In this document: piece by piece, positions 9,980-19,412 of the stretch | Numbering within the stretch: the stretch's first letter is position 1 | Layout of the letters: each line of letters opens with the position of its first letter | Origin: Serratia sp. DD3 | GTDB lineage: Bacteria > Pseudomonadota > Gammaproteobacteria > Enterobacterales > Enterobacteriaceae | Length of the DNA stretch: 64,000 nucleotides | Assembly (NCBI RefSeq): GCF_000496755.2 | Contig: NZ_AYKS02000108.1 | Coordinates: forward strand, 37,435 to 101,434 | Reading direction: 5' to 3' | Notes under the pieces: generated by a model | Databases searched by the model: none | What the model was told of the DNA's origin: nothing | The model's input: the letters and a program-made list of their open reading frames with translations, nothing else | Program-made: the position numbers and the translations under genes

Positions 9980-11275
9980 TTATTTAGCCTTACGCAGCAA
10001 CAGATTTGCCAGCGTGCGCACCCCTAAGCCCGTCGCACCCGCCGACCACTGCTCGACCGCACCTTTGCGATAAGTGGCAGAACAGTCAATATGCAACCAC
10101 CCTTGCTGGTAGTTCTTCACAAAATGCGATAGGAACGCCGCTGCGGTACTGGCACCTGCACTATGTGCTGCCCCTGCAATATTATTAAGATCGGCGAAGT
10201 TTGACGGCAATTGACCACGGTGGAATTCTGCCAATGGCAGGCGCCAGAATGGCTCTTGCTCCAGTTCAGCACTGACCAGCACCTCTTGCGCCAGTGCATC
10301 ATCAAAGCTGAACAGCGCGTGATAGTCGTTACCTAATGCGGTTTTCGCCGCCCCGGTCAAGGTGGCACAATCGATAATCAGTGCGGACTGTTGCTCACTG
10401 GCATCAATCAAACCATCTGCCAGCACCAAGCGCCCTTCGGCATCGGTATTCATCACTTCAACGGTTTTACCGTTACGGTAGCGAATAATGTCACCCAACT
10501 TGAATGCATTACCACTGACCAGATTATCGGCACAACACAAGAACAATTTGACGCGTTGCTGCAAACCACGCAATACCGCCAACGCCAGTGCACCGGTGAT
10601 GGTCGCAGCGCCCCCCATATCGGACTTCATGGAGTCCATAAAGGCGCTTTGTTTGAGGCTGTAGCCCCCTGAATCAAAAGTAATCCCTTTCCCTACCAAG
10701 CATGCAAACACCGAAGCATCCGGGTTACCTGTCGGGTTAAAATCCAGCGCTAATAGCACTGGCGGGCGCTCAGAACCGCGGCCAACACTATACAGGCCAG
10801 CATAGTTCTGCTCACGCAGATCTTCACCTTTGGTAATGCGATAGCTGATGGATTCACCCGCCACTTCACACATCAGATCAACGGCACGGGCAGCCAGTTG
10901 CTCTGGCCCCAACTCTTCCGCTGGCATATTGATGGTGTCACGTACCCAGTCAACCACCATTAGGCGTTGTTGCAGTTCCTGAGATTCCGCTGCGGGTAAA
11001 ACAGCCCATTCAACACGGCGCTGCCCTTTCGGCCCGCGGAACCCCTGCCAGAATGCCCAGCTTTGCTCAAGGCCCCAACCATCACCGGCCAGCTTCACGT
11101 TTCTGATACCTTGACCATCTATTTTGCGTGCCGCCCGTTGAATCGCCCCGAGCTTGCTACCCGCAGCCAGATGGATAGTCATCCCTTGGTCATTGGTGCT
11201 CAACAACGCCTTGTCACCCCAGCGGGCATCTGCTGGCTGTTGTGATAGTGTGATCTGCATGATTTCAGTGGTCAT
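9980..11275 (-). CDS. pepB: Peptidase B (M17 leucyl aminopeptidase family)
   Basis: PepB is a cytoplasmic two-metal aminopeptidase that prefers acidic N-terminal residues. The 431 residues include the M17 active-site elements: [11 protein letters not shown] (Lys196, Asp201), Asp219 in MKSDMGGAA, and the signature NTDAEGRL at 276-283 (Asp278, Glu280). Length equals the E. coli protein. It follows the isc operon, with 94 bases between the iscX stop and the pepB start, and may be partly read through from it. Confidence 0.96.
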   Translation of the reverse strand: MTTEIMQITLSQQPADARWGDKALLSTNDQGMTIHLAAGSKLGAIQRAARKIDGQGIRNVKLAGDGWGLEQSWAFWQGFRGPKGQRRVEWAVLPAAESQELQQRLMVVDWVRDTINMPAEELGPEQLAARAVDLMCEVAGESISYRITKGEDLREQNYAGLYSVGRGSERPPVLLALDFNPTGNPDASVFACLVGKGITFDSGGYSLKQSAFMDSMKSDMGGAATITGALALAVLRGLQQRVKLFLCCADNLVSGNAFKLGDIIRYRNGKTVEVMNTDAEGRLVLADGLIDASEQQSALIIDCATLTGAAKTALGNDYHALFSFDDALAQEVLVSAELEQEPFWRLPLAEFHRGQLPSNFADLNNIAGAAHSAGASTAAAFLSHFVKNYQQGWLHIDCSATYRKGAVEQWSAGATGLGVRTLANLLLRKAK

Positions 11276-11314
11276 CGCGTTAACTCCGGATCATTCTTTG
11301 CTATACCTTGTACC

Positions 11315-11339
11315 CCCTGGCGTATTCAAGTTGCCAGGG
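11315..11339. terminator. Hairpin between iscX and pepB
   Basis: A perfect 7-bp stem (CCCTGGC/GCCAGGG) encloses an 11-nt loop. There is no convincing T-run, so it is only a possible attenuator. The loop and flanks (tatacc ... attcaagttg) resemble the end of the ERIC-like repeats found elsewhere in the window. Confidence 0.4.
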
Positions 11340-11369
11340 AGTTAAGGGCTATTTGGCTGATGGTGCTCT

Positions 11370-11570
11370 TTATTGCGCTTCATCCAGCCAAACCAACAGG
11401 ATCGCTTCCAGTATTTTTTCGTTGGATGCCTGTGGGTTGTCATCAAATTCTTCCAGTTGGCAGATCCATTGGTGCATATCGGTAAAGCGTACCGTGGTTG
11501 GATCGGTATCAGGGTAGGCGTCATACAACGCCTCACCAATTTCACGACTATCTGTCCATTTCAGGCCCAT
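11370..11570 (-). CDS. iscX: IscX, small acidic Fe-S assembly protein
   Basis: The 66 residues equal the family length. IscX (YfhJ) is a small acidic protein that binds IscS and iron and tunes cluster assembly. The winged-helix-like fold is recognisable from [20 protein letters not shown] and the C-terminal [12 protein letters not shown]. It is the last gene of the isc operon, but is separated from fdx by 105 bases of repeated sequence, where E. coli has only a short gap. Confidence 0.96.
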   Translation of the reverse strand: MGLKWTDSREIGEALYDAYPDTDPTTVRFTDMHQWICQLEEFDDNPQASNEKILEAILLVWLDEAQ

Positions 11571-11607
11571 TGTTATCTCCAGGCATTAAAATTACCGGTC
11601 ACAAAAC

Positions 11608-11673
11608 GGTTGTTTGAATAACGACTCAATTTAAATGACGGTTAAGTTTAAATCACGGCTACGTTTGAATGAC
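11608..11673. repeat. 17-bp tandem repeats between fdx and iscX
   Basis: Three 17-bp units (11623-11639, 11640-11656, 11657-11673) and a shorter fourth (11608-11622) follow one another. Each has a variable start then a core like GTTTAAATGAC or GTTTGAATGAC. They fill most of the 105-base gap inside the isc transcript. Confidence 0.75.
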
Positions 11674-11675
11674 GA

Positions 11676-12011
11676 TCAATGCTCACGTGCATGGTTGATG
11701 GTATAGCGTGGTATTTCCACCACCAGATCTTCATCGCTGACACGTGCCTGACAACTCAAACGACTCTCGGGCTCCAGCCCCCAGGCTTTATCCAGCATGT
11801 CGTCCTCCAGCTCACTGCTTTCGTCGAGGGAATCAAACCCTTCGCGCACAATGCAATGGCAGGTGGTGCAAGCACAGGATTTCTCACAAGCATGCTCAAT
11901 TTCAATGCCATTGCGCAATGCGACATCAAGGATGGTTTCCCCCACCTCGGCGTCCAACACCGCGCCCTCAGGACAATGATCTTGATTAGGTAAAAAAACA
12001 ATTTTAGGCAT
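11676..12011 (-). CDS. fdx: ISC-type [2Fe-2S] ferredoxin
   Basis: Fdx supplies electrons for cluster assembly on IscU. The four adrenodoxin-type ligands are Cys42, Cys48, Cys51 and Cys87, with the CEKSCACTTCHC segment visible. It has 111 residues, the family length, and is acidic. The gene begins 2 bases after the hscA stop and is surely co-translated with it. Confidence 0.97.
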   Translation of the reverse strand: MPKIVFLPNQDHCPEGAVLDAEVGETILDVALRNGIEIEHACEKSCACTTCHCIVREGFDSLDESSELEDDMLDKAWGLEPESRLSCQARVSDEDLVVEIPRYTINHAREH

Positions 12012-12013
12012 GG

Positions 12014-13864
12014 TTAAACCTCATCCACAGAATGGCCTGCCAACGCACGACGAATCGAATTGTCCATACGGCGCGCGGCAAAATCTTGAGTTGTTGCATC
12101 AACGTCTTTAATAGCGGCTTCAATAGCAGCAGGATCGGTACCTTGCATCACTTGCCGCAGGTTTGCTACCGCCTGGTTGATAGCCTGGCTTTCTGCTTCA
12201 CTGAGTAACGCGGCATCGCTGGCCAACGCCCCTTGCAAGCTTTCCAGTACCCGAGAAGCTTCAACCTGCTGCTCTGCCAGTTTGCGGGCGCCAATATCGC
12301 TTTGCGCATTGGCCATGGAATCTTTGATCATCCCGGCAATTTCCGCATCAGACAAACCATAGGAAGGCTTCACCTGAATAGAGGCTTCAACCCCCGTGGA
12401 TTTCTCCATCGCCGTGACACTCAACAGACCATCGGCATCGACCTGAAAAGTTACCCGAATATGCGCGCCACCCGCAGCTAGCGGAGGTAAACCACGTAGC
12501 GTAAAACGCGCCAGCGAGCGGCAATCGGCCACCAGTTCGCGCTCCCCCTGCAGGACATGAATCATCATGGCGCTCTGACCATCTTTGAAGGTGGTGAACT
12601 CTTGCGCACGGGCCACTGGGATGGTGGTATTACGGGGGATCACTTTCTCAACCAGGCCCCCCATGGTTTCCAACCCCAGCGATAATGGGATCACATCCAG
12701 CAGCAGCATTTCGCTGTCTGGCTTGTTACCCACCAGAATATCGGCCTGAATAGCCGCACCGATAGCCACCACTTGATCCGGATCGATGGATGTCAGTGGG
12801 GTACGGCCAAAAAATGCCCCCACCTGCTCACGCACCAGCGGAACACGAGTGGACCCACCGACCATCACCACCGCCAAGACCTCATCTATTGTAACTTCAG
12901 CATCTTTAAGTGCACGACGGCACGCCAACAGCGTGCGTTTCACCAAAGCAGCAATCAGCGTTTCAAACTGTTCACGGGTCACTTCCCCTTGCCAACCCGC
13001 CACATTGACCTGTGTGCTTGGTGCTTCACTGAGCGCAATTTTGGCCGCAATGGCGGCATCCAGCAATTGACGCTGCACCCCGTGGTCACTGCGATCAGCA
13101 ACACCGGCTTGCTCACGCAACCAATCTGCCAGCAAATGATCGAAATCGTCACCACCAAGCGCTGAATCACCGCCGGTAGCTAAAACTTCAAACACACCAC
13201 GGCTGAGGCGCAGAATCGAAATATCGAAGGTGCCGCCCCCCAGATCGTAGACAGCAATCACCCCTTCCTGCCCAGAATCCAACCCGTAGGCAATCGCCGC
13301 CGCAGTGGGTTCGTTCAACAAGCGCAACACATGCAGACCAGCCAAGCGCGCCGCATCTTTAGTCCCTTGCCGTTGAGCATCATCAAAATAGGCAGGAACG
13401 GTGATCACCACACCATCGAGCTCGCCGTCTAATGCCTCTTTGGCACGTTCAGTCAATGCTTTGAGAATATCCGCAGAGACGCCCACCGGGTTAACCACGC
13501 CAGCGGGGGTGACCATCATCGGTAGACCATTGTCACTGGGCTGGAACTGATACGGCAGGTTGGGATAGCGTTGCAGCACATCAACCAGAGAGCGCCCCAT
13601 CATGCGTTTGACAGAACTGATGGTATTGACCGGATCCTGTGCCGCTTGGGCACGAGCAGCCCAACCGACATGGTATTCGTCCGCCTGGTAATGGACAACT
13701 GAAGGTAACAGATAGCGCCCTTGCGCATCAGGCAATACTTCTGCCTGCCCACTGCGAACCGTAGCCACCAACGAGTTGGTGGTGCCCAAGTCAATACCTG
13801 CAGCCAGACGGCGCTGGTGCGGCGCAGCACTAAGGCCAGGTTCACTAATTTGTAATAAGGCCAT
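12014..13864 (-). CDS. hscA: Hsp70-class chaperone HscA
   Basis: HscA is the dedicated Hsp70 that, with HscB, binds the LPPVK motif of IscU and drives transfer of the nascent cluster. The 616 residues show an ATPase domain ([12 protein letters not shown] near 23, the AYFDDAQRQ motif, [18 protein letters not shown]) and a substrate-binding domain after about 385. Length is the same as in E. coli. hscB lies 118 bases upstream, much further than in E. coli, and fdx follows after 2 bases. Confidence 0.97.
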   Translation of the reverse strand: MALLQISEPGLSAAPHQRRLAAGIDLGTTNSLVATVRSGQAEVLPDAQGRYLLPSVVHYQADEYHVGWAARAQAAQDPVNTISSVKRMMGRSLVDVLQRYPNLPYQFQPSDNGLPMMVTPAGVVNPVGVSADILKALTERAKEALDGELDGVVITVPAYFDDAQRQGTKDAARLAGLHVLRLLNEPTAAAIAYGLDSGQEGVIAVYDLGGGTFDISILRLSRGVFEVLATGGDSALGGDDFDHLLADWLREQAGVADRSDHGVQRQLLDAAIAAKIALSEAPSTQVNVAGWQGEVTREQFETLIAALVKRTLLACRRALKDAEVTIDEVLAVVMVGGSTRVPLVREQVGAFFGRTPLTSIDPDQVVAIGAAIQADILVGNKPDSEMLLLDVIPLSLGLETMGGLVEKVIPRNTTIPVARAQEFTTFKDGQSAMMIHVLQGERELVADCRSLARFTLRGLPPLAAGGAHIRVTFQVDADGLLSVTAMEKSTGVEASIQVKPSYGLSDAEIAGMIKDSMANAQSDIGARKLAEQQVEASRVLESLQGALASDAALLSEAESQAINQAVANLRQVMQGTDPAAIEAAIKDVDATTQDFAARRMDNSIRRALAGHSVDEV

Positions 13865-13982
13865 ATATCAAAGCTTCCACAATCAAAAATATCTCCCCTC
13901 TCTTGCAAGCCACCGCATGGTGCATGGTGGCGATAGCGCCAAACCCTTGTTGCCAGATTAACGCTTGCAAAGTATCAGGTGA

Positions 13983-14504
13983 TTACTCAAACCCCAGCAG
14001 TTTTTCTTCTAGTTGTTCAACCTGTTGCTGTAGTTTGTCCAAAAAACGTAGTTTCCGCACGCTGTCGGCCGCCACTTCCCATTGCTGGTTATCCAACTCC
14101 TGTACCATCTGCCTACTACGTTGTTGGCAACTGGTATTCAGACGCGCAGTAAAAGCAGCCAGCGCCTCCGAAGCATCGGGTTGATGTGCAATGGCATCAA
14201 GCTCTTCACGTAACTCCAACTGCTCCATCAAGAATGCAGGATCACGCAGAGTATGTTGCTCATTACGCAGATCAAAGCCGTGCAAAGATAACATATACTC
14301 GGCCCGTTTTAACGGATGCTTGAGTGATTGATAGGCTTCATTAATGGTTGCCGCCTGCTGCAATGCCATCAGGCGTTCACGTTCTGGTTGGGTAGCGAAA
14401 CGGTCGGGGTGAAATTGGCGCTGCAGATCCTGATAGCGCGAAGTCAACAAGCTGCCGTCCACACTGTAACAAACTGGCAGCCCGAATAAAGTAAAGTAAT
14501 CCAT
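13983..14504 (-). CDS. hscB: J-domain co-chaperone HscB
   Basis: HscB recruits IscU to HscA and stimulates its ATPase. The 173 residues comprise an N-terminal J domain with HPD at 32-34 and a C-terminal three-helix bundle (about 85-173) that binds IscU. It lies in the isc operon between iscA and hscA. Both flanking gaps (146 and 118 bases) are wider than I recall for E. coli. Confidence 0.97.
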   Translation of the reverse strand: MDYFTLFGLPVCYSVDGSLLTSRYQDLQRQFHPDRFATQPERERLMALQQAATINEAYQSLKHPLKRAEYMLSLHGFDLRNEQHTLRDPAFLMEQLELREELDAIAHQPDASEALAAFTARLNTSCQQRSRQMVQELDNQQWEVAADSVRKLRFLDKLQQQVEQLEEKLLGFE

Positions 14505-14586
14505 AATATGCTCTGGGCATTGAATTCTAAATAATTCAAGCTGCGATAGGTCGGTGAACCCTCGAAAACCCGCTATCTAGCTCACT

Positions 14587-14614
14587 CAAGCAGCAGGGAA
14601 TTTACTGCTGCTTG
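14587..14614. other. Perfect hairpin in the iscA-hscB gap
   Basis: A perfect 10-bp stem (CAAGCAGCAG and its complement) with an 8-nt loop lies in the isc transcript between iscA and hscB. The run of six A/T follows the plus-strand arm as A, so it is not a terminator for the isc strand. It could stabilise or mark a processing point between iscRSUA and hscBA-fdx RNA. Confidence 0.5.
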
Positions 14615-14650
14615 AAAAAACCGAGCCGTAACGGAGAACGCCATCAATGA

Positions 14651-14974
14651 TCAGACGTTAAAACTTTCGCCGCAGCCACATTCACTAGTAACGTTCGGGT
14701 TGTTGAACTTGAAACCTTCGTTCAAACCTTCTTTGACGAAATCAAGTTCGGTCCCATCAAGATAGACCAGGCTCTTGCTGTCAATAATCACTTTGACGCC
14801 TTTGTTTTCAAAAACGATGTCGTCATCGTTTTTTTCATCAACAAATTCGAGCACATACGCCATTCCAGAACAGCCAGAAGTTCGCACTCCCAAGCGCAAT
14901 CCAAGACCTTTGCCACGGTGGTTCAAAAATGCCTGAACGCGCTGCGCAGCGCTGTCACTCATGGTTATTGACAT
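14651..14974 (-). CDS. iscA: A-type Fe-S carrier IscA
   Basis: IscA accepts clusters from IscU and helps deliver [4Fe-4S] centres to apo-enzymes. The 107 residues carry the three invariant cysteines: Cys35 (SGCSGMAY), Cys99 and Cys101 (ECGCGESF). It follows iscU but is separated by 179 bases that hold an ERIC-type repeat. Confidence 0.97.
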   Translation of the reverse strand: MSITMSDSAAQRVQAFLNHRGKGLGLRLGVRTSGCSGMAYVLEFVDEKNDDDIVFENKGVKVIIDSKSLVYLDGTELDFVKEGLNEGFKFNNPNVTSECGCGESFNV

Positions 14975-15025
14975 AGCAACCTCATTCGAAGCCAGGCCCG
15001 ACTACGCGGGCCAAATAACAAGTTA

Positions 15026-15150
15026 TATACCCAAATTCAATCAAGTTACAGGTAGGCGGCAATTGAGCAAATCCCTAGCAACATAGCCAACTATGTGACT
15101 AGGGTGAACGAAAGCAGCCAACAACCCTGTGGTTTGATTGCCGACGGGTA
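15026..15150. repeat. ERIC-type palindromic repeat inside the isc operon
   Basis: The 125-bp element begins TATACCCAAATTCA and ends GACGGGTA. Its core (GAGCAAATCCCTAGCAACAT..., then TATGTGACTAGGGTGAACG) matches the ERIC consensus core, in which complementary halves of GTGAATCCCCAGGAGC and GTGACTGGGGTGAGCG form the centre of a long hairpin. It ends 3 bases from the iscU stop and lies fully between iscU and iscA, so it must be transcribed. Confidence 0.8.
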
Positions 15151-15153
15151 AAA

Positions 15154-15540
15154 CTACTTAGTGCCGTGCTTGCTCTTATAGTCAGCAATCGCTGCTTTAA
15201 TGGCATCTTCTGCCAGAATTGAGCAGTGAATCTTAACGGGGGGCAACTCCAGTTCCTCAGCAATCTGGGTATTTTTAATCGCTTCGGCCTGATCAAGAGA
15301 TTTACCCTTCATCCACTCGGTCACCAAGGAACTTGAGGCAATGGCAGAACCACAACCGTAGGTCTTGAAACGGGCATCTTCAATAATGCCTTCATCGTTA
15401 ACTTTGATCTGCAGTTTCATCACATCACCACAGGCCGGTGCACCTACCATCCCACTACCGACGGTTGGATCTTCATTATCAAACGATCCCACGTTACGTG
15501 GATTTTCGTAATGGTCTATTACTTTTTCGCTGTATGCCAT
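15154..15540 (-). CDS. iscU: Fe-S cluster scaffold IscU
   Basis: IscU is the scaffold on which the cluster is built from IscS sulfur and iron. The 128 residues show Cys37 with Asp39 (PACGD), Cys63 (TYGCGSA), the HscA-binding LPPVK at 99-103 and Cys106. It lies 24 bases after iscS. Confidence 0.98.
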   Translation of the reverse strand: MAYSEKVIDHYENPRNVGSFDNEDPTVGSGMVGAPACGDVMKLQIKVNDEGIIEDARFKTYGCGSAIASSSLVTEWMKGKSLDQAEAIKNTQIAEELELPPVKIHCSILAEDAIKAAIADYKSKHGTK

Positions 15541-15564
15541 GACGTTGCTCCTAAATCCTGAGAA

Positions 15565-16779
15565 TTAATGATGTGCCCATTCGATGCTGTTGATATCCAC
15601 ACCCTGCTTGTACATGTCCCACAATGGGGAGAGTTCACGCAGACGGCCAATGGATTTACGTACCAGCGAAATGGTGTAATCGATCTCTTCTTCGGTCGTG
15701 AAACGCCCAAGAGAAAAACGAATCGAGCTGTGTGCCAACTCATCACTCATCCCCAGCGCGCGCAGCACATAGGAAGGTTCCAGGCTGGCAGAAGTACAGG
15801 CAGAACCGGATGAAACAGCCAAATCTTTCAGCGCCATGATCAACGACTCGCCTTCAACATAGTTGAAGCTGACGTTGAGAATGTTTGGCGCCCCATGCTC
15901 TAAATCACCGTTCAGATAGACTTCTTCCATATCTTTCACACCATTCCACAAACGATCACGCAAGCTACTCAAGCGTGCCATTTCAGTGGACATTTCTTCC
16001 TTGGCGATACGATAGGCTTCACCCATGCCAACAATCTGGTGGACTGGCAATGTACCGGAGCGCATACCACGCTCATGCCCACCACCGTGAATTTGCGCTT
16101 CAATACGGATACGTGGCTTACGGCGCACATACAGGGCACCAATACCTTTAGGACCATAAGTTTTATGACCAGTGAAGGACATCAAATCCACTTTCAATTT
16201 ACTCAGGTCGATAGGCAATTTGCCCACGCTCTGCGTCGCATCAACATGGTAGATAATACCACGGGCACGACACATTTCGCCGATGGTTTCAATATCCTGC
16301 ACCACACCAATTTCGTTGTTCACATGCATAATGGAAACCAGAATGGTGTCTTCGCGCATCGCCGCAGCAAGGGTATCGAGATCGATAATGCCGTTGCTCT
16401 GAGGGGCCAGATAAGTGACCTCAAAGCCTTCACGTTCGAGTTGGCGACAAGTATCCAGCACCGCTTTATGCTCGGTTTTACTGGTAATAATGTGCTTGCC
16501 TTTCTTGTGATAGAAATTAGCTACACCCTTGATCGCCAGGTTATTAGACTCGGTAGCCCCAGAAGTGAACACAATCTCACGCGGGTCTGCGCCAACCAGT
16601 TCAGCTATTTGATTACGGGCGATATCGACAGCCTCTTCCGCCTGCCACCCGAAACGGTGGGAGCGAGATGCCGGGTTACCGAAAGTACCGTCGAGGGTTA
16701 AAAACTGCATCATCTTCTGCGCAACTCGCGGGTCGACCGGTGTGGTTGCCGAGTAGTCCAGATAAATCGGTAATTTCAT
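15565..16779 (-). CDS. iscS: Cysteine desulfurase IscS
   Basis: IscS is a PLP enzyme that converts cysteine to alanine and passes the sulfur to IscU, tRNA thiolation and other pathways. The 404 residues from the ATG at 16779 begin [14 protein letters not shown]. The PLP lysine is Lys206 ([10 protein letters not shown]) and the sulfur-carrying cysteine lies in [17 protein letters not shown] 21-codon upstream extension is open but has no family support. It follows iscR after 55 bases. Confidence 0.98.
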   Translation of the reverse strand: MKLPIYLDYSATTPVDPRVAQKMMQFLTLDGTFGNPASRSHRFGWQAEEAVDIARNQIAELVGADPREIVFTSGATESNNLAIKGVANFYHKKGKHIITSKTEHKAVLDTCRQLEREGFEVTYLAPQSNGIIDLDTLAAAMREDTILVSIMHVNNEIGVVQDIETIGEMCRARGIIYHVDATQSVGKLPIDLSKLKVDLMSFTGHKTYGPKGIGALYVRRKPRIRIEAQIHGGGHERGMRSGTLPVHQIVGMGEAYRIAKEEMSTEMARLSSLRDRLWNGVKDMEEVYLNGDLEHGAPNILNVSFNYVEGESLIMALKDLAVSSGSACTSASLEPSYVLRALGMSDELAHSSIRFSLGRFTTEEEIDYTISLVRKSIGRLRELSPLWDMYKQGVDINSIEWAHH

Positions 16780-16834
16780 TGCTCTTTTACTCCGTACATC
16801 ACTTCCAAAAACAGATAAATGAGTCACTGACTGC

Positions 16835-17317
16835 TTATGCACGCAGATTCACGTTGATCTTTTCTTGCTGACGCTCATCAAGAGTACGGCGCTGACGATT
16901 TGCCACCTCCAGCACATCCTGATCATTAACCAGTTCAGCCAACGTGATGCCATTCAGAAACCCGCTAATACGATCACTCAGGTCACTCCATAAGGAGTGG
17001 GTCAGACAGCGGCCCCCCCCTTGGCAACCCTCTTTGCCTTGGCAGCGGGTGGCATCTACTGACTCATCCACTGCAGAGATCACTGCACCAACGGCGATAT
17101 CACCCATATCCTTGCCCAGCAGATAACCACCACCTGGACCACGCACACTGGCCACCAGGCCATTCTTGCGCAGACGGGAAAAAAGTTGTTCCAGATAAGA
17201 GAGTGAAATACCCTGACGTTCGGAAATATCCGCCAGTGGTACTGGCCCTTTCTGGGAGTGTAATGCCACATCAAGCATCGCTGTCACGGCATAACGCCCT
17301 TTAGATGTCAGTCTCAT
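16835..17317 (-). CDS. iscR: Fe-S sensing regulator IscR
   Basis: IscR is an Rrf2-family winged-helix regulator. With its [2Fe-2S] cluster it represses the isc operon; without it, it regulates other genes such as suf. The 160 residues include the DNA-binding region (about 1-65) and the ligands Cys92, Cys98, Cys104 and His107 ([17 protein letters not shown]). Two IscR-like operators lie immediately upstream, giving the expected feedback loop. It is first in the isc operon. Confidence 0.97.
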   Translation of the reverse strand: MRLTSKGRYAVTAMLDVALHSQKGPVPLADISERQGISLSYLEQLFSRLRKNGLVASVRGPGGGYLLGKDMGDIAVGAVISAVDESVDATRCQGKEGCQGGGRCLTHSLWSDLSDRISGFLNGITLAELVNDQDVLEVANRQRRTLDERQQEKINVNLRA

Positions 17318-17360
17318 AGCTAGTGATTACCTATTGGTCGAACATGTAGTAGAGTCTGAC

Positions 17361-17385
17361 ATTCCTGACTAAAACAGTCAACTAT
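17361..17385 (-). promoter_or_regulatory. Type 1 IscR operator over the isc promoter
   Basis: In the minus direction this reads ATAGTTGACT-GTTT-TAGTCAGGAAT, close to the type 1 IscR consensus for [2Fe-2S]-IscR. A TTGACT at 17376-17381 inside it would be the -35 element of the iscR promoter; the -10 (CAGACT, 17 bases on) is weak. Confidence 0.75.
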
Positions 17386-17410
17386 TTAACCGCACTATTT
17401 ACTCAACTAT
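17386..17410 (-). promoter_or_regulatory. Second IscR-like operator
   Basis: A second, less perfect match (ATAGTTGAGTAAATAGTGCG) abuts the first with the same 25-bp register. Tandem type 1 sites at iscR are known in E. coli. It is called from its similarity and spacing. Confidence 0.55.
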
Positions 17411-17452
17411 TGAGCCTTTTTATACGACTTGTCTCTGGCTGTGAACCTGTTG

Positions 17453-17540
17453 CCTGGGTCACTCAAACTTCTTACCTAGGGCATTCAAGCTAATTACCAA
17501 GAACATTCAAACTTCTTACCAGGAACATTCAAACAACGGT
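17453..17540. repeat. Four 22-bp tandem repeats between trmJ and iscR
   Basis: Four consecutive 22-bp units start at 17453, 17475, 17497 and 17519. The shared core is CATTCAAACTTCTTACC with small changes. They lie just after the trmJ stop and upstream of the IscR operators. Confidence 0.85.
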
Positions 17541-17588
17541 CGCCAAACCCGACCCGGTAACGCGGCCCGACCCTGCATGTTACCAAGA

Positions 17589-18323
17589 TTAATTGCCTTG
17601 ATTTTTATCCTGTTTTTCGATCGATGCCAGCATCCCGCGCAAAATATTCAGTTCCTGCTCTTCTGGCCGCGCCCGAGCAAATAAACGCCGCAAGCGCCCC
17701 ATCACCTGGCCGGGATTCGCCGCACGGATAAAGCCGGTATGTACCAAGGTCTGCTCCAGATGCTGATAAAACCGTTCAAGATCGTCCACCAGCGGATAGA
17801 GCGTTTCTGCCGGTACTGGCGCGCCTTCCTGTTGGCGGTCGAGGTAAGCGACACGCACTTCATAGGCCAGGATCTGTACTGCCATCGCCAGGTTCAACGA
17901 GCTGTAATCGGGATTGGCCGGGATCGCCACATGATAGTGACACTTCTGCAATTCATCATTAGTTAGGCCAACACGTTCACGGCCAAAGACTAATGCCACC
18001 GGCCCCTGTTCGCTTTCCTGTACGGCTCGCACCCCACAGGTTCGAGGCTCTAACATCGGCCAGGGTAAAGTTCTTGAGCGCGCGCTAGTGCCTACCACCA
18101 GACGGCAACCCGCAATGGCGGCATCAAAAGTATCAACCAGCGTGGCATTACCAATAACGTCGCTGGCACCTGCAGCCAAGGCGATAGCCTGTGAATCAGG
18201 TTTTACCAGCGGATTAACCAGATAGAGGTTGGTTAAGCCCATGGTTTTCATGGCGCGGGCGGTGGAGCCCATATTACCGGTATGGGAAGTCTCAACCAAA
18301 ACAATGCGGATGTTGTGCAGCAT
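17589..18323 (-). CDS. trmJ: tRNA (cytidine/uridine-32 2'-O) methyltransferase TrmJ
   Basis: TrmJ is a SPOUT methyltransferase that modifies position 32 of several tRNAs. The 244 residues from the ATG at 18323 ([20 protein letters not shown]) fit the family. The knotted SAM site is visible as [17 protein letters not shown] and [18 protein letters not shown] longer open frame upstream (22 codons) lacks family features. It diverges from suhB and is upstream of iscR, as in E. coli. Confidence 0.96.
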   Translation of the reverse strand: MLHNIRIVLVETSHTGNMGSTARAMKTMGLTNLYLVNPLVKPDSQAIALAAGASDVIGNATLVDTFDAAIAGCRLVVGTSARSRTLPWPMLEPRTCGVRAVQESEQGPVALVFGRERVGLTNDELQKCHYHVAIPANPDYSSLNLAMAVQILAYEVRVAYLDRQQEGAPVPAETLYPLVDDLERFYQHLEQTLVHTGFIRAANPGQVMGRLRRLFARARPEEQELNILRGMLASIEKQDKNQGN

Positions 18324-18460
18324 ACAAACTCTGAATAGTAGAAGAAAATCGCCATATCCTAACACAGGCATCTCACCAAGTTCATGCAAGTTTCCGCCTC
18401 TTGTCTAGCCACATGGATTCAATTTGCATCAACTCAGGCATAGGTATTTTGCCAAACACC

Positions 18461-18469
18461 TGCTATAAT
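18461..18469 (+). promoter_or_regulatory. Extended -10 promoter of suhB
   Basis: TGC-TATAAT, an extended -10 element, lies 42 bases before the suhB ATG. No clear -35 is seen, as is usual for this class. Confidence 0.6.
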
Positions 18470-18510
18470 CCGCGCGTTTCTCGTTCTTTAACATCCTGTG
18501 GAAAATGCCC

Positions 18511-19314
18511 ATGCATCCGATGCTGACTATCGCTGTGCGCGCTGCGCGTAAAGCGGGTAACTTGATTGCCAAAAATTACGAAACGCCTGACTCTGTAGAA
18601 ACAACGCAGAAAGGTTCAAATGACTTTGTTACTAACGTTGATCGTGAAGCTGAACGTCAGATCATTGAAATTATCCGTAAGTCTTACCCCAAACACACCA
18701 TAATCGGTGAAGAATGTGGTGAGTTAGCGGGTGAAGATCAAGATGTACAATGGGTAATTGATCCATTGGATGGCACCACCAACTTTGTCAAACGCTTCCC
18801 ACACTTCTCCGTCTCCATTGCTGTACGCATTAAAGGCCGTACCGAAGTGGCGGTGGTTTATGACCCGATGCGCAACGAACTGTTCACCGCAACCCGTGGT
18901 CAAGGTGCGCAACTCAACGGTTACCGTCTACGCGGCACCAATGCCAAAGACCTGGATGGCACCATCCTGGCCACCGGCTTCCCCTTCAAAGCCAAACAAC
19001 ATGCTCCCTCTTATATTAATCTGATCGGTAAACTGTTTACCCAGTGTGCGGATTTCCGCCGTACCGGTTCCGCAGCACTTGATCTGGCCTATGTCGCCGC
19101 TGGCCGTGTTGATGGCTATTTTGAAATCGGCCTAAAACCTTGGGACTTCGCGGCAGGTGAATTGCTGGTCCGTGAATCTGGCGGGGTAGTCACCGATTTT
19201 GTGGGCGGTCATAATCACTTGAACTCTGGCAATCTGGTTGCCGGTAACCCACGGGTGGTGAAATCGCTGCTATCAGTGATGCGTGAAGAACTGAGTGAAG
19301 CGCTGAAGCGTTAA
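18511..19314 (+). CDS. suhB: Inositol-1-monophosphatase SuhB / Nus factor
   Basis: SuhB hydrolyses inositol monophosphate in a Mg-dependent reaction, but its main known role in E. coli is in the rRNA antitermination complex with NusA, NusB and NusE. The 267 residues from the ATG at 18511 show GEECGE (66-71), the metal-binding DPLDGTTNF (84-92) and KPWDFAAGELLVRESGG. A second ATG two codons upstream (18505) lies too close to the ribosome-binding site. It has its own promoter and a hairpin after the stop. Confidence 0.97.
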   Translation: MHPMLTIAVRAARKAGNLIAKNYETPDSVETTQKGSNDFVTNVDREAERQIIEIIRKSYPKHTIIGEECGELAGEDQDVQWVIDPLDGTTNFVKRFPHFSVSIAVRIKGRTEVAVVYDPMRNELFTATRGQGAQLNGYRLRGTNAKDLDGTILATGFPFKAKQHAPSYINLIGKLFTQCADFRRTGSAALDLAYVAAGRVDGYFEIGLKPWDFAAGELLVRESGGVVTDFVGGHNHLNSGNLVAGNPRVVKSLLSVMREELSEALKR

Positions 19315-19333
19315 TGTTTTAATTTCTGCGATA

Positions 19334-19364
19334 ACCAAGGTAACTGCCAGAGCGTTACCTTGGT
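19334..19364. terminator. Hairpin after suhB
   Basis: A perfect 11-bp stem (ACCAAGGTAAC arms) with a 9-nt loop lies 20 bases after the suhB stop and before the convergent NicO gene. T-rich sequence after it is weak (CTCTCCTTGC). Confidence 0.65.
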
Positions 19365-19412
19365 CTCTCCTTGCTGTTCAAAATAATAACTTGTACTTAA
19401 AATAAGCAAAGG

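Noticed and set aside
14587..14614. Rho-independent terminator within the isc operon
   Set aside because: On the isc strand the T-run precedes the hairpin and none follows it.
16039..16701. 220-codon open frame antisense to iscS
   Set aside because: Shadow of iscS; no start signal and no independent support.
17453..17540. CRISPR array at the 22-bp repeats
   Set aside because: Units are directly adjacent without unique spacers, and no cas genes are near. The same holds for the 14-, 16- and 17-bp arrays.
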